A stretch of 64,000 nt of DNA from Clostridiales bacterium (GTDB lineage Bacteria; Bacillota; Clostridia; Lachnospirales; WQUN01): assembly GCA_031270945.1 (NCBI GenBank), contig JAISWZ010000188.1:1-64000 (forward strand). The letters run 5' to 3'. This document shows positions 48,719 through 59,092 of the stretch, piece after piece. A program made the translations under genes and the position numbers. Each line of letters starts with the position of its first letter. Within the stretch, counting starts at the first letter, position 1. The notes under the pieces were generated by a model. That model had not been told where the DNA came from. It worked only from the letters and a program-made list of their open reading frames with translations, and did no database searches.

Positions 48719-49231
48719 ATGGATAGCGTTTTTAAGGAACAGATTGTCAAAAAGAAGCCAACCGCGATCGACACTCTCAAAAAGGCTGGAATAATCATCG
48801 CCGTCATTGCCATTTATCTGGTTGCAAGCATCGTTCCAGCCATAGCACCTTTTGCCTTCATTCTTGCGGCCGCTGCGGCCTTCGGCGCCTATTACCTATT
48901 CACGATGCTGAACGTGGAGTATGAGTACGCTTTCACAAATGGCGAACTTGACATAGACGCAATCTATAACAGGTCAAGGCGCAAGAGGGTGTTCTCCGGC
49001 TCGGTCAGGGATTTCGAGGTAATGGCGCATGTAGAGGACACAGCCCACGCCAGGGATTTTGGAAACGCTGAGGTGAAAAATTACTTCAGCGGCGTAGTCG
49101 GAAAGGACACATACGCCTTTCTGGCGTCTCACAAAGGCAAAAGGCTTAAAGTGATCATAGAGCCCAATGAAATGATGCTGAAGGCTTTCTCCACTGTCCT
49201 TACGCCAAGGAAGCTGTACAAGAAGCTGTAG
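48719..49231 (+). CDS. DUF6106-like membrane protein
   Basis: MDSVFKEQIVKKKPTAIDTLKKAGIII; two TMs; VEYEYAFTNGELDIDAIYNRSRRKRV. Confidence 0.7.
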   Translation: MDSVFKEQIVKKKPTAIDTLKKAGIIIAVIAIYLVASIVPAIAPFAFILAAAAAFGAYYLFTMLNVEYEYAFTNGELDIDAIYNRSRRKRVFSGSVRDFEVMAHVEDTAHARDFGNAEVKNYFSGVVGKDTYAFLASHKGKRLKVIIEPNEMMLKAFSTVLTPRKLYKKL

Positions 49232-49246
49232 CTAGGGGGAAGCCTA

Positions 49247-49795
49247 ATGACAGACGAGGTAAAGAGCGAGGTACGCAAAGATATAGCCAGCTGGGCCAAG
49301 ACAATAGTGTTCGCCGTTTTGGTCGCGGCTGTGTTCAACAACGTGGTGATAGTCAACGCGACAGTGCCCACCGGATCGATGATGGACAACATAAAGCCCA
49401 AGGACAGGATTGTGGCGTTCCGCTTGTCTTATTTATTCAAGGCGCCCCAGCGGTTTGACATAGTCGTGTTCCGGTTTCCAGACAACCGGCAGGTGCTTTA
49501 CGTCAAAAGGATAATAGGCCTCCCCGGCGAAACTGTCACCATCAGGGGAGGAAAAATCTACATCAACGATTCGTCTGAGCCCCTGAATGACGATTTCGTG
49601 AAAGAGACCCCAAGGGACGAGGATCTAGGCCCTTACGAAGTCCCTGAGGGATGCTACTTCATGATGGGCGACAACAGGAACTCGTCTGCCGACGCAAGAG
49701 TCTGGCAAAACACGTATGTTGTAAAATCAGATATTCTGGGCAAAGTATTATTCAAGTACTTCCCAGGAGTGCCCAAGGTTTTGTATAATACTTAA
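49247..49795 (+). CDS. lepB: signal peptidase I
   Basis: TVPTGSMMDNI (Ser), VKRIIGLPGETV (Lys), MGDNRNSSADAR. Confidence 0.93.
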   Translation: MTDEVKSEVRKDIASWAKTIVFAVLVAAVFNNVVIVNATVPTGSMMDNIKPKDRIVAFRLSYLFKAPQRFDIVVFRFPDNRQVLYVKRIIGLPGETVTIRGGKIYINDSSEPLNDDFVKETPRDEDLGPYEVPEGCYFMMGDNRNSSADARVWQNTYVVKSDILGKVLFKYFPGVPKVLYNT

Positions 49796-49800
49796 GATTA

Positions 49801-50010
49801 AAGAAAATATCTTTTAGAATCAAAGAAAATTGCAAAACAAAAAGCAAGATTTAAAAAAGCAAGATTTAAAAAAGAAAGAATCTAAAATCAAAAAAGCAAG
49901 ATTTAAAAGAGAAAGAATCAAAAATCAAAAAGCAAGATTTAAAAAAGCAAGATTTAAAAAAGAAAGAATCAAAAAAGCAAAAATAAAAAAACAAAAATAA
50001 AAAAAAGCCA
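49801..50010. repeat. A/G-rich microrepeat tract (AAAGCAAGATTTAAAAAAG, GAAAGAATCAAAA units)
   Basis: Direct inspection; unit repeated many times between lepB and the DUF1858 gene. Confidence 0.85.
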
Positions 50011-50070
50011 AACCAAGCAAGCGGCTGCGCCGCTTGCCGCAATCCATTCGCCTTTAAAGGAGGATTTATC

Positions 50071-50289
50071 GTGGCCCAAATATCAAAGGAAACAATCATA
50101 TCTGACATCATTGCCGAAAACAGGGGAGTTATCCCCATATTCATGCGCTCAGGCATGCATTGCCTCGGATGCCCGTCAGCTCAGGGCGAGTCGCTGGAGG
50201 ATGCCGCATATGTCCACGGCATGTCAGATGACCAGGTAGACGCGCTGGTTGAAGAAATCAACACGTACCTGGAGTCAGTTCCCGTCTGA
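50071..50289 (+). CDS. DUF1858 domain protein
   Basis: ISDIIAENRGVIPIFMRSGMHCLGCPSAQGESLEDAAYVHGMSDDQVDALVEEIN; RBS AGGAGG. Confidence 0.88.
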   Translation: MAQISKETIISDIIAENRGVIPIFMRSGMHCLGCPSAQGESLEDAAYVHGMSDDQVDALVEEINTYLESVPV

Positions 50290-50628
50290 GATTTTCAAAA
50301 CTTACACCAAAAGCCCCAATTTTGTCATCATCAAATTTGTGTCCAATTTGAAACATAATTGACTTTTTCTTTAAAAAAACCTTGATATCATGGCCTTTTT
50401 TGTTAGCAAAACTAATTGCTTGGATTTTCCTCAAATGACAATCAGCTAAGTAAAAAGGCCGAAAAATCAAGCTCCGCTAGCGTTAAATCCTTGAAAAGCT
50501 CTGCCGACGCATCACTTGGCAGAGCTTTTTCGCTTTAGTATAATGATAGTATAATGAAAGTGTAATGAAAGAATCCAAGCCCCAAATCCGTACATACTAA
50601 TAACAGGGACAATTTTTATGCCCATGTC

Positions 50629-50886
50629 AAGAGCATGTCCCAAGGTGAATGCCGAAAGTTTCCAGAGTCCAGCAAATCATTTTAGGGCTTTGGCGACTTG
50701 CTTTTGGGATATGTACCAAGAGCATATCCCAAAATTATATCCGAGGCACCGGAAAAATCCGGATGTTTGCTCGTAGAAGCCCGAGCAAACTAGTTGAAGC
50801 GTTCGCCAGGATTTTGGCGATTTGCCCTTGAACATTGGGCAAACGCTATCCGGTGCCATTTCGGAATTTTGGGATATGCACCAAGA
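50629..50886. repeat. two adjacent GCATATCCC palindromic elements, the second with a nested hairpin
   Basis: AAGAGCATGTCCCAAGG...CTTTTGGGATATGTACCAAGAGCATATCCCAAAATTATATCCGAGGCACCGG...CCGGTGCCATTTCGGAATTTTGGGATATGCACCAAG. Confidence 0.88.
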
Positions 50887-51074
50887 GCTTATCCAAACCA
50901 AAATTTGGGGCAACGAAAGTCGCATGCGCATCCCATGGAGCGAAAACCGCTCCGGCGGCGGTTTCCCGCAACCGTCGATTGTCAAGAGCAGCGGACGAAA
51001 AAAAATTTTTCGCTCGCAGAGCAACTGCATGCTCCCAGCCTGTGCTCTGGGCCATGCCAAGAAAGGAGATTTAA

Positions 51075-53624
51075 ATGGCTAGAAAAACAGTCCGCGCAGT
51101 CGCTTTGTTTCTTGCGGCGATTCTGATTTCTCAAGTGTTTCCGCTTGCGGCGCTGGCAGATGAGCCTGAAGAAATATTTGAGTCTTACAGAGACACAGCA
51201 GTTTACTACGGATTAAAGCCCGAGTCCGATCCGACTGAGCTGAAAAAGGAACTGACGTACCAAGACTTTTACGAGATCATGTCCAGGTTTGCGTCCCTGA
51301 AAAACGGCATGACCATAGAAGAATTCGCGAATGCCAAGGATATCAGCGTAGCTCTGAACGGATCGAACGTACCAAGGGATCTGGCGATATATCTGGGAGT
51401 CAGGAGCTATATATCAATGCCCCCAGAAGGCAAAATGCTCCAAGACGAATTGGCTGATATGCTGTCCGAGTACCTGACCAAGGTAGTTGCGCCGCTTCCA
51501 GCCATGACCTATTACGCTGACAGCCAGTACCGCCGCTACAACTTTGTTGACGGCGCCCCTTTGGCTAGCTCACGCCAATTTGTTCAAGAAGCGCTCCTGG
51601 AATCCGTTGCGCTTTCCAAGGGCGACAGCGCTGAAAGCGGCACCTTCAGCTCTGGAAGCACAATTACCCGAGAGCAGTTCATATGCGCCATGTACATCAT
51701 AGCCTGCTCAAGCCTTCCTTTGGACATTTCAGGTCAATACCCTGGAGGCACAACAGGGGATTTGAGCTATGACACCAGCGTTGGAATAATACTTGACAGG
51801 ATAATCACCACAGGCATGACAGAAGAGCAGAAGGTTAAAGCGGTCTATGACTATCTTAGCTTCAACTCTCCTTACTCCAACTCATCTCCAACCCCGTGGA
51901 CCTCAGTCAATCCGCTGAATCCTGTAGCTCTGGAGAAAACCCTGGCGCAAGGCGCCTTGTTTGAGAGCGGCAGAGGCGGCTCGGCCGCTTTTGCCTGCGC
52001 ATTCAGGCTTTTGCTTTTAAGGCTTGGAATCCAGGCAAACTTTGTTTCAGGCACGCTTCCTTCAAACCCTGGCGCCAGCCATAACTGGAATCAGGCAAAG
52101 GTAAGCGGAGAGTGGTTCTGGTTTGACACCAGCTTGGAGAACCAGAACAAGAACAACGCGGCGCTTAGGTATAGCTACTACATGAAGAAGGATGATGTCT
52201 GGAAGACATCCCATAACTGGGACGCTTCTATCTGGCCACAAGCCATAGGCACTGTCTCTTCATCTCTTGTAACTCCGTCTCCTACTCCTACCAGAGCGCC
52301 TTCTCCAACTCCGACGCCGTATCCGACACAAGCGGCAGGCGCTCCTGACAGGTATGTATATCAAGCGCCAGGACAGGCAAGCCTTCCATTCAACTTGCTT
52401 GATTCTGTTTCATCGCCGGAGTCAGCGCAAAAGGCCATTGACTCTCTGCTTTCTTCTTTCACCCAGACATCCAAGGCAGACCCCAACTTCCGCGACCTTC
52501 TGGCTTTGTTTGCTGAACGCGCCATTTCCAAGGGAAGCGCTAGCGCTCAGGAGGAAGCTACTGTATCCATAGGCGCCTATTCCGGAAACATAGTTGAAGA
52601 GGCGGCAAAAGCCGAAGCTTCTATCGCTTCCTCCGGGGTTGTCCTGGATCGCAAGATCAGAACAGAAATTTTGTACACTCTGCCAAACGCGTCAAACAAG
52701 ATCGATATCATCATCAATCCAGGCGCTGGATCATTAGGCGTTTCAAAGGTCAGGGTAGAGTCGCCATTCATCTCCGTGGTGCTTCCAATAGAGTTCATAG
52801 CAGCCGCAGTAGCTGATGGAAACGCTTACTACCTGTCTGTTGAGAGGCAGTACCTGGATGCTATACTTTCTTACAAGACTACTTCCAATAAAAATATAAG
52901 CGAGCAGTATGGGCTGTCTACTCCGTCAGCTCCTGACACTGCCGGCATCGTGGATTCAGAGTCCAGCTCAGTTCCGCTTAAGAAGAATCCGTCTACCAAC
53001 ACCAGCGATTGGTTCGTTTATGGCAATCCAAGCAACAACTCCTTTACCTTCAGGAGTGTTGACGCAAACTTCACTGATCTTTCAGGCCTTGATCCCGCAG
53101 TCTCCTCCTATATCCTTCAGCTGTCCCAGAAGGGGATTATCAGCGGCATCGCCCCTAACACTTTCGCTCCATCAGATACACTGACCAGAGCCCAAGCGGC
53201 GCAGCTCTTCTCTGTTGCCCTCAGCATCCTTGACAAGAACGCTGACGGCGGCTTCTCTGACATTAAGCCAGAGGACTGGATGAGGCCAGCGGTAGGTTCG
53301 GCAAAGAACAACGGCATAATCGCAGGCTATGAAGATCAAACCTTCAGGCCCGAAGACATTCTCAACAAAGAGCAGCTCTCCTCCATAGCGGCCAGATCCC
53401 TTGTCCGCTCTGTCAGCGGAGTCAACGCCCTTACTGCCGCAGACATCTCTCCTGTCAGCGACGCGGCAGACATCGCAGACTGGGCCAAGGCAGACATAGC
53501 TCTGGCTTGGAAAGCCACTCTCATTCCTGTCACTGTCTCAGGCAAAGTAAACCCGCAGGAAAGCGTTACCAGAGCTGACGCCGCATACATTATCGGCAGG
53601 CTCTTTGACCGGATTTGGCTCTAA
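51075..53624 (+). CDS. secreted transglutaminase-like + SLH domain protein (catalytic Cys apparently Ser)
   Basis: Signal peptide; TEEQKVKAVYDYLSFNSPYS; RGGSAAFACAFRLLLLRLGIQANFVSG...SHNWNQAKVSGEWFWFDTS; three C-terminal SLH repeats. Confidence 0.85.
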   Translation: MARKTVRAVALFLAAILISQVFPLAALADEPEEIFESYRDTAVYYGLKPESDPTELKKELTYQDFYEIMSRFASLKNGMTIEEFANAKDISVALNGSNVPRDLAIYLGVRSYISMPPEGKMLQDELADMLSEYLTKVVAPLPAMTYYADSQYRRYNFVDGAPLASSRQFVQEALLESVALSKGDSAESGTFSSGSTITREQFICAMYIIACSSLPLDISGQYPGGTTGDLSYDTSVGIILDRIITTGMTEEQKVKAVYDYLSFNSPYSNSSPTPWTSVNPLNPVALEKTLAQGALFESGRGGSAAFACAFRLLLLRLGIQANFVSGTLPSNPGASHNWNQAKVSGEWFWFDTSLENQNKNNAALRYSYYMKKDDVWKTSHNWDASIWPQAIGTVSSSLVTPSPTPTRAPSPTPTPYPTQAAGAPDRYVYQAPGQASLPFNLLDSVSSPESAQKAIDSLLSSFTQTSKADPNFRDLLALFAERAISKGSASAQEEATVSIGAYSGNIVEEAAKAEASIASSGVVLDRKIRTEILYTLPNASNKIDIIINPGAGSLGVSKVRVESPFISVVLPIEFIAAAVADGNAYYLSVERQYLDAILSYKTTSNKNISEQYGLSTPSAPDTAGIVDSESSSVPLKKNPSTNTSDWFVYGNPSNNSFTFRSVDANFTDLSGLDPAVSSYILQLSQKGIISGIAPNTFAPSDTLTRAQAAQLFSVALSILDKNADGGFSDIKPEDWMRPAVGSAKNNGIIAGYEDQTFRPEDILNKEQLSSIAARSLVRSVSGVNALTAADISPVSDAADIADWAKADIALAWKATLIPVTVSGKVNPQESVTRADAAYIIGRLFDRIWL

Positions 53625-53640
53625 TTCTACTGCAATTATA

Positions 53641-53674
53641 CGGAAAAGCCCCGCTAAAGCGGGGCTTTTCCGTT
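53641..53674 (+). terminator. intrinsic terminator
   Basis: CGGAAAAGCCCCGC-TAAA-GCGGGGCTTTTCCG. Confidence 0.85.
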
Positions 53675-53948
53675 GGAGTAGATGGAGAAGATGGGTAATA
53701 AGGGGCATAAGCGGCTCCGCGTAAGCGGGGCTTGCTTTCATATGAATGTTTTAGGGATGTCCGTCTAAGGCTTGGCAAACGTGCCATGACATTGAGCGAA
53801 TATAAACGCACTTAAGAATATAATTGCGAATAATAATAAAATCCATTTATCTCCATCAGGATGATTACTGGGTTTAATGCTTGTTCGATAAATATGTTAG
53901 CGGCCAAATAAAATAAGGCAACTTGAACACTGAAAGGAAGGCTTGCTT

Positions 53949-55865
53949 ATGAAATCGAAAGGCATCAAGTTTTTGGCAATGCTTCTTGTTTCGGCAATCT
54001 TGCTGTCCGTTGCGCCAATCGACGCCTTTGGCGACCAGGTCTTCGGAGTTAAGTTCGTGAGCATTTATGTTAGCGACGTGCAAACACCAACCCGCTTTAG
54101 GGTTTTGCCAACGGATATAAGCGGAGATTTCGTTTTCACGCATGAAGACGGGGGCACAATAACGATCCCATCTTCTCTCTTGGTTTCTTATAGAGATTTC
54201 GTAGGCGTTAATATTCCTATTGCGCCAGCAAGTTGGGAGACAGACGGCACTTTGCCGGCAGACTGGCGAGAGCACGAGTATATCGCATTTATAAAGAATC
54301 CAGGTGTCTATACGCTAACCTCTTTGCCAAAACTGTCTAACGGCTACGCGATTGTTGGAATCAAGCAAAAGGATGATGAAACAAATGAAGGCGAACAACT
54401 TGTAACCACGCCATTTGTCAATATAGCTAATCTTGTCGACCTTCAGATGCCAACTACCATCACATTTTTGATAGACAAACTGGGGGACGGCGATCCTGGG
54501 AACGACGAGCGCGAGGATCCAGTTTTGACTGATCCCAGCTACGTATATCCAGCAGACCCGGGAGCTAATGTATTTCCTCCGACAGAATTGCTTGAGTCCA
54601 TTTCCACTCCTGAAGACGCGGCGAAGGTTGTTGGCGATTACGCCAGCACACTGACTGAAGCGCAGAAAACTTCTCCAACAGGCGAGGATCGCCTTGAGCG
54701 GTTTGCTGAAGAGGCTGCTTCCATGGCGGCGTCGACAACTGCAACTGACCAGTTCGTAGTTGACTACGCTCTCGTATCCAGCCTTGAGCAAAGAGCGGCT
54801 TCAGCAAAAACAGCTGTCACCAACGCGCTGACTTCAAACGGAGTGCCCTTGAACCGGGATATTCGATCTGTTGTCAGGGTTAAGGTCATGGAGTCAACTG
54901 CTTACCAGCCGGTGACAACCCTCATTTCCTTAGGCGCTTTCCGCTTGAACGCTCCTGCTTCCGCTTCAAGTGTTACCTTCAACATCAACGAGAGCTACTC
55001 TAACGCTGGAGCGGATCTGGTCATCATAGACACAGCGGGAGCGGATCTTTACATCAGCAAGGGCAAAGTTGAAACTGGAACAATGTCTGTTTCGAATCTA
55101 TCTTCGACTACTGCAAAAGTGGACTTTGGGTCGGCAAAGAACAGCGTAGTAACAGTCTCTTTCCCTGGTCAGGGGAAGGCAACTGACTATTACACTGTGA
55201 CAGATGAAGCAGGGGTCAATCACGGCGGAATATACGATCCGGCTTCAGGCTCTTTCAAGGCGAAGGTCAACAACACGGGCACTTTTAATGTTGCTTCTCG
55301 CGAAAAGGACTTCACAGACTTGAAAACGCAAGACAACGAAGTTCAAAAGGCTATCAAGGCTTTGGCGTCTAAAGGCGTTATCAACGGGCGAACGACAACG
55401 GAGTTTGCTCCGACCGCAAAGATAACAAGAGCTGAGATCGCGACTCTTCTGGTTCTTGCTCTGAAGCAAATGGATCCAAACGCCAATGGCAACTTCGCTG
55501 ACGTCAAGAATTCCGACTGGTTCTTTGGAGCGGCTGGTTCATCCAAGAAGCAAGGCCTGATAACTGGGTACGAGGACAACACTTTCAGGGGCGGAGTGAA
55601 CCTGCCGAAATCCCAAATCTACTCCGTTAGCGCCAGGATTCTTCGAAACGAGATGAAATATGCAACGCCTAAGGACATAAACGCATCGCTTAAAGCGTTT
55701 AACGACGCGACAAGCATTCCTGACTGGGCAAAGAACGATGTGGCTTTGGCGGCTTACGCAGGGCTCGTTACCACTCGCACGGACGGGAAGTTTGGAAGCG
55801 AGGAAGAAATGACGAGAGGCAATGCGGCTATAGCTGTTTGGAGGCTTTATAACAAGATTTTTTAG
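53949..55865 (+). CDS. S-layer homology domain protein, paralog 1
   Basis: Signal peptide; variable N-domain; YVYPADPGANVFPPTELLESISTPEDAAKVV; three SLH repeats ending RGNAAIAVWRLYNKIF. Confidence 0.9.
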   Translation: MKSKGIKFLAMLLVSAILLSVAPIDAFGDQVFGVKFVSIYVSDVQTPTRFRVLPTDISGDFVFTHEDGGTITIPSSLLVSYRDFVGVNIPIAPASWETDGTLPADWREHEYIAFIKNPGVYTLTSLPKLSNGYAIVGIKQKDDETNEGEQLVTTPFVNIANLVDLQMPTTITFLIDKLGDGDPGNDEREDPVLTDPSYVYPADPGANVFPPTELLESISTPEDAAKVVGDYASTLTEAQKTSPTGEDRLERFAEEAASMAASTTATDQFVVDYALVSSLEQRAASAKTAVTNALTSNGVPLNRDIRSVVRVKVMESTAYQPVTTLISLGAFRLNAPASASSVTFNINESYSNAGADLVIIDTAGADLYISKGKVETGTMSVSNLSSTTAKVDFGSAKNSVVTVSFPGQGKATDYYTVTDEAGVNHGGIYDPASGSFKAKVNNTGTFNVASREKDFTDLKTQDNEVQKAIKALASKGVINGRTTTEFAPTAKITRAEIATLLVLALKQMDPNANGNFADVKNSDWFFGAAGSSKKQGLITGYEDNTFRGGVNLPKSQIYSVSARILRNEMKYATPKDINASLKAFNDATSIPDWAKNDVALAAYAGLVTTRTDGKFGSEEEMTRGNAAIAVWRLYNKIF

Positions 55866-55898
55866 GGTTTAAGAGTTTTTAAGGGTTATGAGTTTTGG

Positions 55899-55930
55899 GA
55901 GAAAGCGGGAATGCCCGCTTTCTCCTTTTT
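55899..55930 (+). terminator. terminator, duplicated type
   Basis: GAGAAAGCGGG-AAT-GCCCGCTTTCTCCTTTTTT. Confidence 0.85.
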
Positions 55931-56289
55931 TGATCCCCTGAAATCTATAATAGCGATTTTCACCCATGCATAAGCATAGATTTTGCGATGCGGGATTTTG
56001 TGAGTTGATAATTTCATATAATATCAATATTTCGACATTTAAAGAGAGGCTTTGGGATAGGTCGACCACTCTCGATGCCTATACTTCAAGCTTCGTGGAT
56101 CTCAAATCTATTTTTCCTATGATCTGTTGACATAGATATTTTATAAATCCATAATATCCTCACTTACATAATTTCGGCTTTGTTTTTCAAATGAGCAACA
56201 TTGCCAGCATTGCGAGTCCGACATGCGCCAAGAACGAGGACAAAAAGTCGCCAAAAAGATGATTCAGCACCGAAAGGAATGTCTTTCCT

Positions 56290-58152
56290 ATGAACTCCAA
56301 AATCATTAAATTCTTTGCGTTTCTTTTTGCATCGACAGTCTTGCTGTTGATTGCGCCTGTTAGCGCCTACGCTACCGACAGCTTAGGCATTAAGGACATC
56401 TCCATTTATGTTAGGGATGTGCAGTCGCCAGCCCGCTTTACTGTTTCGCCAAGTGAGATAAGCGGCGATTTCGTTTTCGCAAACGATGACGGAGATACGA
56501 TCACGCTTCAATCATCTTCCATGACCCTTTTTAGGGATGATTTAAACGCTTTCGCTACCATCATACCAGAAGGCTGGCAATCATACGGCTTTACCCGCCT
56601 TGTAAAGAAGCCAGGCATCTATACCCTAAAATCTGTGCCAAAGCTGTCTAACGGCTACACGATTGTTGCAATCGAACAAGAAGATGAAGCGGCAAACGAT
56701 GGCATCCAGCTTGTGACTACTCCGTTCATCAACATACGCAACCTGGTCGACTATCAAAAGTACACGCACATAAGATTTTTTGTAGACAAATTGGAGGGGG
56801 CGCCAGTGGTCGACGCTCCGCCCAGCTACGTATATCCAGCCGATCCTGGAGCGAATGTCTTTCCTCCGACATCAACGCTTGAGTCTATTTCGACTCCCGA
56901 AGACGCGGCAAAGGTTGTGAGCGATTACGTCCGAACGTTGACAGACGCTCAAAAGACCTCCCCTACCGGGGTGGATCGGCTTGCGCGGTATGCTGAAGAG
57001 GCTGCTTCCATGGCGGCGTCAACTACAGTAAACAACCTGTTTACGCTTGATTTAGCTCTTTTGTCCAGCCTTGATTCGAGAGCGGCATCGGCAAAAACCG
57101 CTGTAACTAACGCGCTGACCTCAAGCGGAGTGTCGCTAAACAGGGAGCTTCGATCAGTTATCAGGCTTAAGGTCATGCAGACAACCGCCTACCAGCCAGT
57201 GACAAGCCTCATTTCCTTGGGCGCTTTCCGCTTGAACGCTCCTGCGTCGGCTTCAAATGTTACCTTCAACGTTAATGATAGCTACTCCAAGGCTGGAGCT
57301 GACCTGGTAATCGTAGACACTACGGGAGCAGATCTCTACGTCAGCAAGGGAAAAGTTGAAACCGGAACAATATCCGTTTCAAGCGCGTCCTCGACTACTG
57401 CAAAAGTGGAGTTCGGGTCGGCAAAGAACAGCGTAGTAACAGTCTCTTTTCCTGGACAGGGCAAGGCATCTGACTATTATTCTGTGACAGATGAAGCTGG
57501 GGTCAACCAAGGCGGAATCTATGACCCAGCATCAGACTCTTTCAAGGCAAAAGTCAATAGCTCAAGCACTTTCAAAGTAGGACCAAGCGAAAAGGACTTC
57601 ACAGACTTGAAAACGCAAGACAACGAAGTTCAAAAGGCTATCAAGGCTTTGGCGTCTAAAGGCGTTATCAACGGGCGCAGCGCAACAGAATTTGAGCCGA
57701 CCGCGAAGATAACAAGAGCTGAGATCGCGACTCTTCTGGTTCTTGCTCTGAAGCAAATGGATCCAAACGCCAACGGCAACTTTGCTGACGTCAAGAATTC
57801 CGACTGGTTCTTTGGAGCGGCGGGATCCTCCAAGAAGCAGGGCTTGATAACGGGGTACGAGGACAACACTTTCAGGGGCGGAGTGAACCTGCCGAAATCC
57901 CAAATCTACTCTGTAAGCGCAAGGATACTCCGAAACGAGATGAAATATGCTACGCCTAAGGACATAAACGCGTCACTTAAAGGGTTTAACGACGCGACAA
58001 GCATTCCTGACTGGGCAAAGAGCGATGTTGCTCTGGCAGCTTACGCAGGGCTCGTTACCACTCGCACGGACGGGAAGTTTGGAAGCGAGGAAGAAATGAC
58101 GCGGGGCAACGCGGCTATAGCTGTTTGGAGGCTTTACAACAAGATTTTTTAG
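56290..58152 (+). CDS. S-layer homology domain protein, paralog 2
   Basis: Same architecture as paralog 1, near-identical C-terminal half. Confidence 0.9.
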   Translation: MNSKIIKFFAFLFASTVLLLIAPVSAYATDSLGIKDISIYVRDVQSPARFTVSPSEISGDFVFANDDGDTITLQSSSMTLFRDDLNAFATIIPEGWQSYGFTRLVKKPGIYTLKSVPKLSNGYTIVAIEQEDEAANDGIQLVTTPFINIRNLVDYQKYTHIRFFVDKLEGAPVVDAPPSYVYPADPGANVFPPTSTLESISTPEDAAKVVSDYVRTLTDAQKTSPTGVDRLARYAEEAASMAASTTVNNLFTLDLALLSSLDSRAASAKTAVTNALTSSGVSLNRELRSVIRLKVMQTTAYQPVTSLISLGAFRLNAPASASNVTFNVNDSYSKAGADLVIVDTTGADLYVSKGKVETGTISVSSASSTTAKVEFGSAKNSVVTVSFPGQGKASDYYSVTDEAGVNQGGIYDPASDSFKAKVNSSSTFKVGPSEKDFTDLKTQDNEVQKAIKALASKGVINGRSATEFEPTAKITRAEIATLLVLALKQMDPNANGNFADVKNSDWFFGAAGSSKKQGLITGYEDNTFRGGVNLPKSQIYSVSARILRNEMKYATPKDINASLKGFNDATSIPDWAKSDVALAAYAGLVTTRTDGKFGSEEEMTRGNAAIAVWRLYNKIF

Positions 58153-58168
58153 GGGTTAAGATTTTTGG

Positions 58169-58200
58169 GAGAAAGCGGGGATGCCCGCTTTCTCCTTTTT
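58169..58200 (+). terminator. terminator, duplicated type
   Basis: GAGAAAGCGGGGATGCCCGCTTTCTCCTTTTTTT. Confidence 0.85.
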
Positions 58201-58544
58201 TTATAGCAAACGCGATCAGGTGTGAGAAGTTGGGTAGCTGTCTTTATTACGGTAAGTTTTGGTTTTTGTTCCTGCTCCATATGAGTACCATATCGCCATC
58301 CTCACGGAATGCTTGGTCGTCTCCATCGTTTTAGTATGCGTAGCTATTGCGATTTTCTTCCTTGCGGTACTGAGCGCCCCGAACGGCATCGTCGAGAAGT
58401 TCACGCTGTTCATCGTTATTCATTGGGTCACGGTAGTCTGCGCCAACTACGTCTTTGTCTTAAAGTGCAGATGAAGCGCAAACCTTACTGGAACACCTAT
58501 TCTTATTGAAGTCATCTTTGCGAAAACGAGAGGAGAACGTTATT

Positions 58545-58913
58545 ATGACACCACCTCGCATTCTCAAATCGTCGGTTATAGCTCCGCCGATATTTGGCGT
58601 CGTTTTCGGCGCGCTTTTGTTTATCCTTGGTGCGGCGGACGACGCGCCTGGCCTATGCCTGATCGGATTGGTTTTTGCGTTCCTGCTTATCATGCTTGGC
58701 GCCAAAAACACCGGCCTCATTCCAAAGGGCTTCATTCAGCCGTTCATTCTGCTGTGCTTTGGAACAGGCAGCATTCTGCTTGGAACGGCATGGTTCAGAG
58801 ACACTGAGTTTGACAATGCGCCCATTTTTCCGATTGCGGCGCTTTGCATTGGCGCAGAGATATTGTCCGCTGGAATACTGCAAGCGAGACGACGGATTCG
58901 CGGCAAACAGTAA
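58545..58913 (+). CDS. small multi-TM membrane protein, unknown function
   Basis: MTPPRILKSSVIAPPIFGVVFGALLFILGAADDAPGLCLIGLVFAFLLIMLGAKNTG...; RBS AGGAGA. Confidence 0.6.
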   Translation: MTPPRILKSSVIAPPIFGVVFGALLFILGAADDAPGLCLIGLVFAFLLIMLGAKNTGLIPKGFIQPFILLCFGTGSILLGTAWFRDTEFDNAPIFPIAALCIGAEILSAGILQARRRIRGKQ

Positions 58914-59038
58914 GCCGTATCAGACTTGGAAGTTGGCGAGATGGCCTGCAATCCATGCTGCCTTTTGTTCCCGGTTTCCGAGCGCGTTGCTGACTTCAGC
59001 TTGCAATTGACGCATTTGCCGCCAGCATCATCGAGATG

Positions 59039-59092
59039 GATTTTTAGGTTTAAGAGAGTTTAGGGAGAAAGCGAGAGCGTCCGCTTTCTCCT
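59039..59092 (+). other. orphan 3' remnant of an SLH cassette (post-stop leader plus terminator)
   Basis: GATTTTTAGGTTTAAGAGAGTTTAGGGAGAAAGCGAGAGCGTCCGCTTTCTCC resembles AAGATTTTTTAGGGTTTAGGGAGTTTAAGGAGAAAGCGGGAATGCCCGCTTTCTC of the intact copies. Confidence 0.65.

Noticed and set aside
49801-50156. 96-aa minus-strand Phe/Ser-rich ORF
   Set aside because: Translation of the A/G-rich microrepeat tract.
58259-58474. 71-aa two-TM ORF
   Set aside because: Only a TTG start and no convincing RBS; hydrophobic pattern is suggestive but insufficient.
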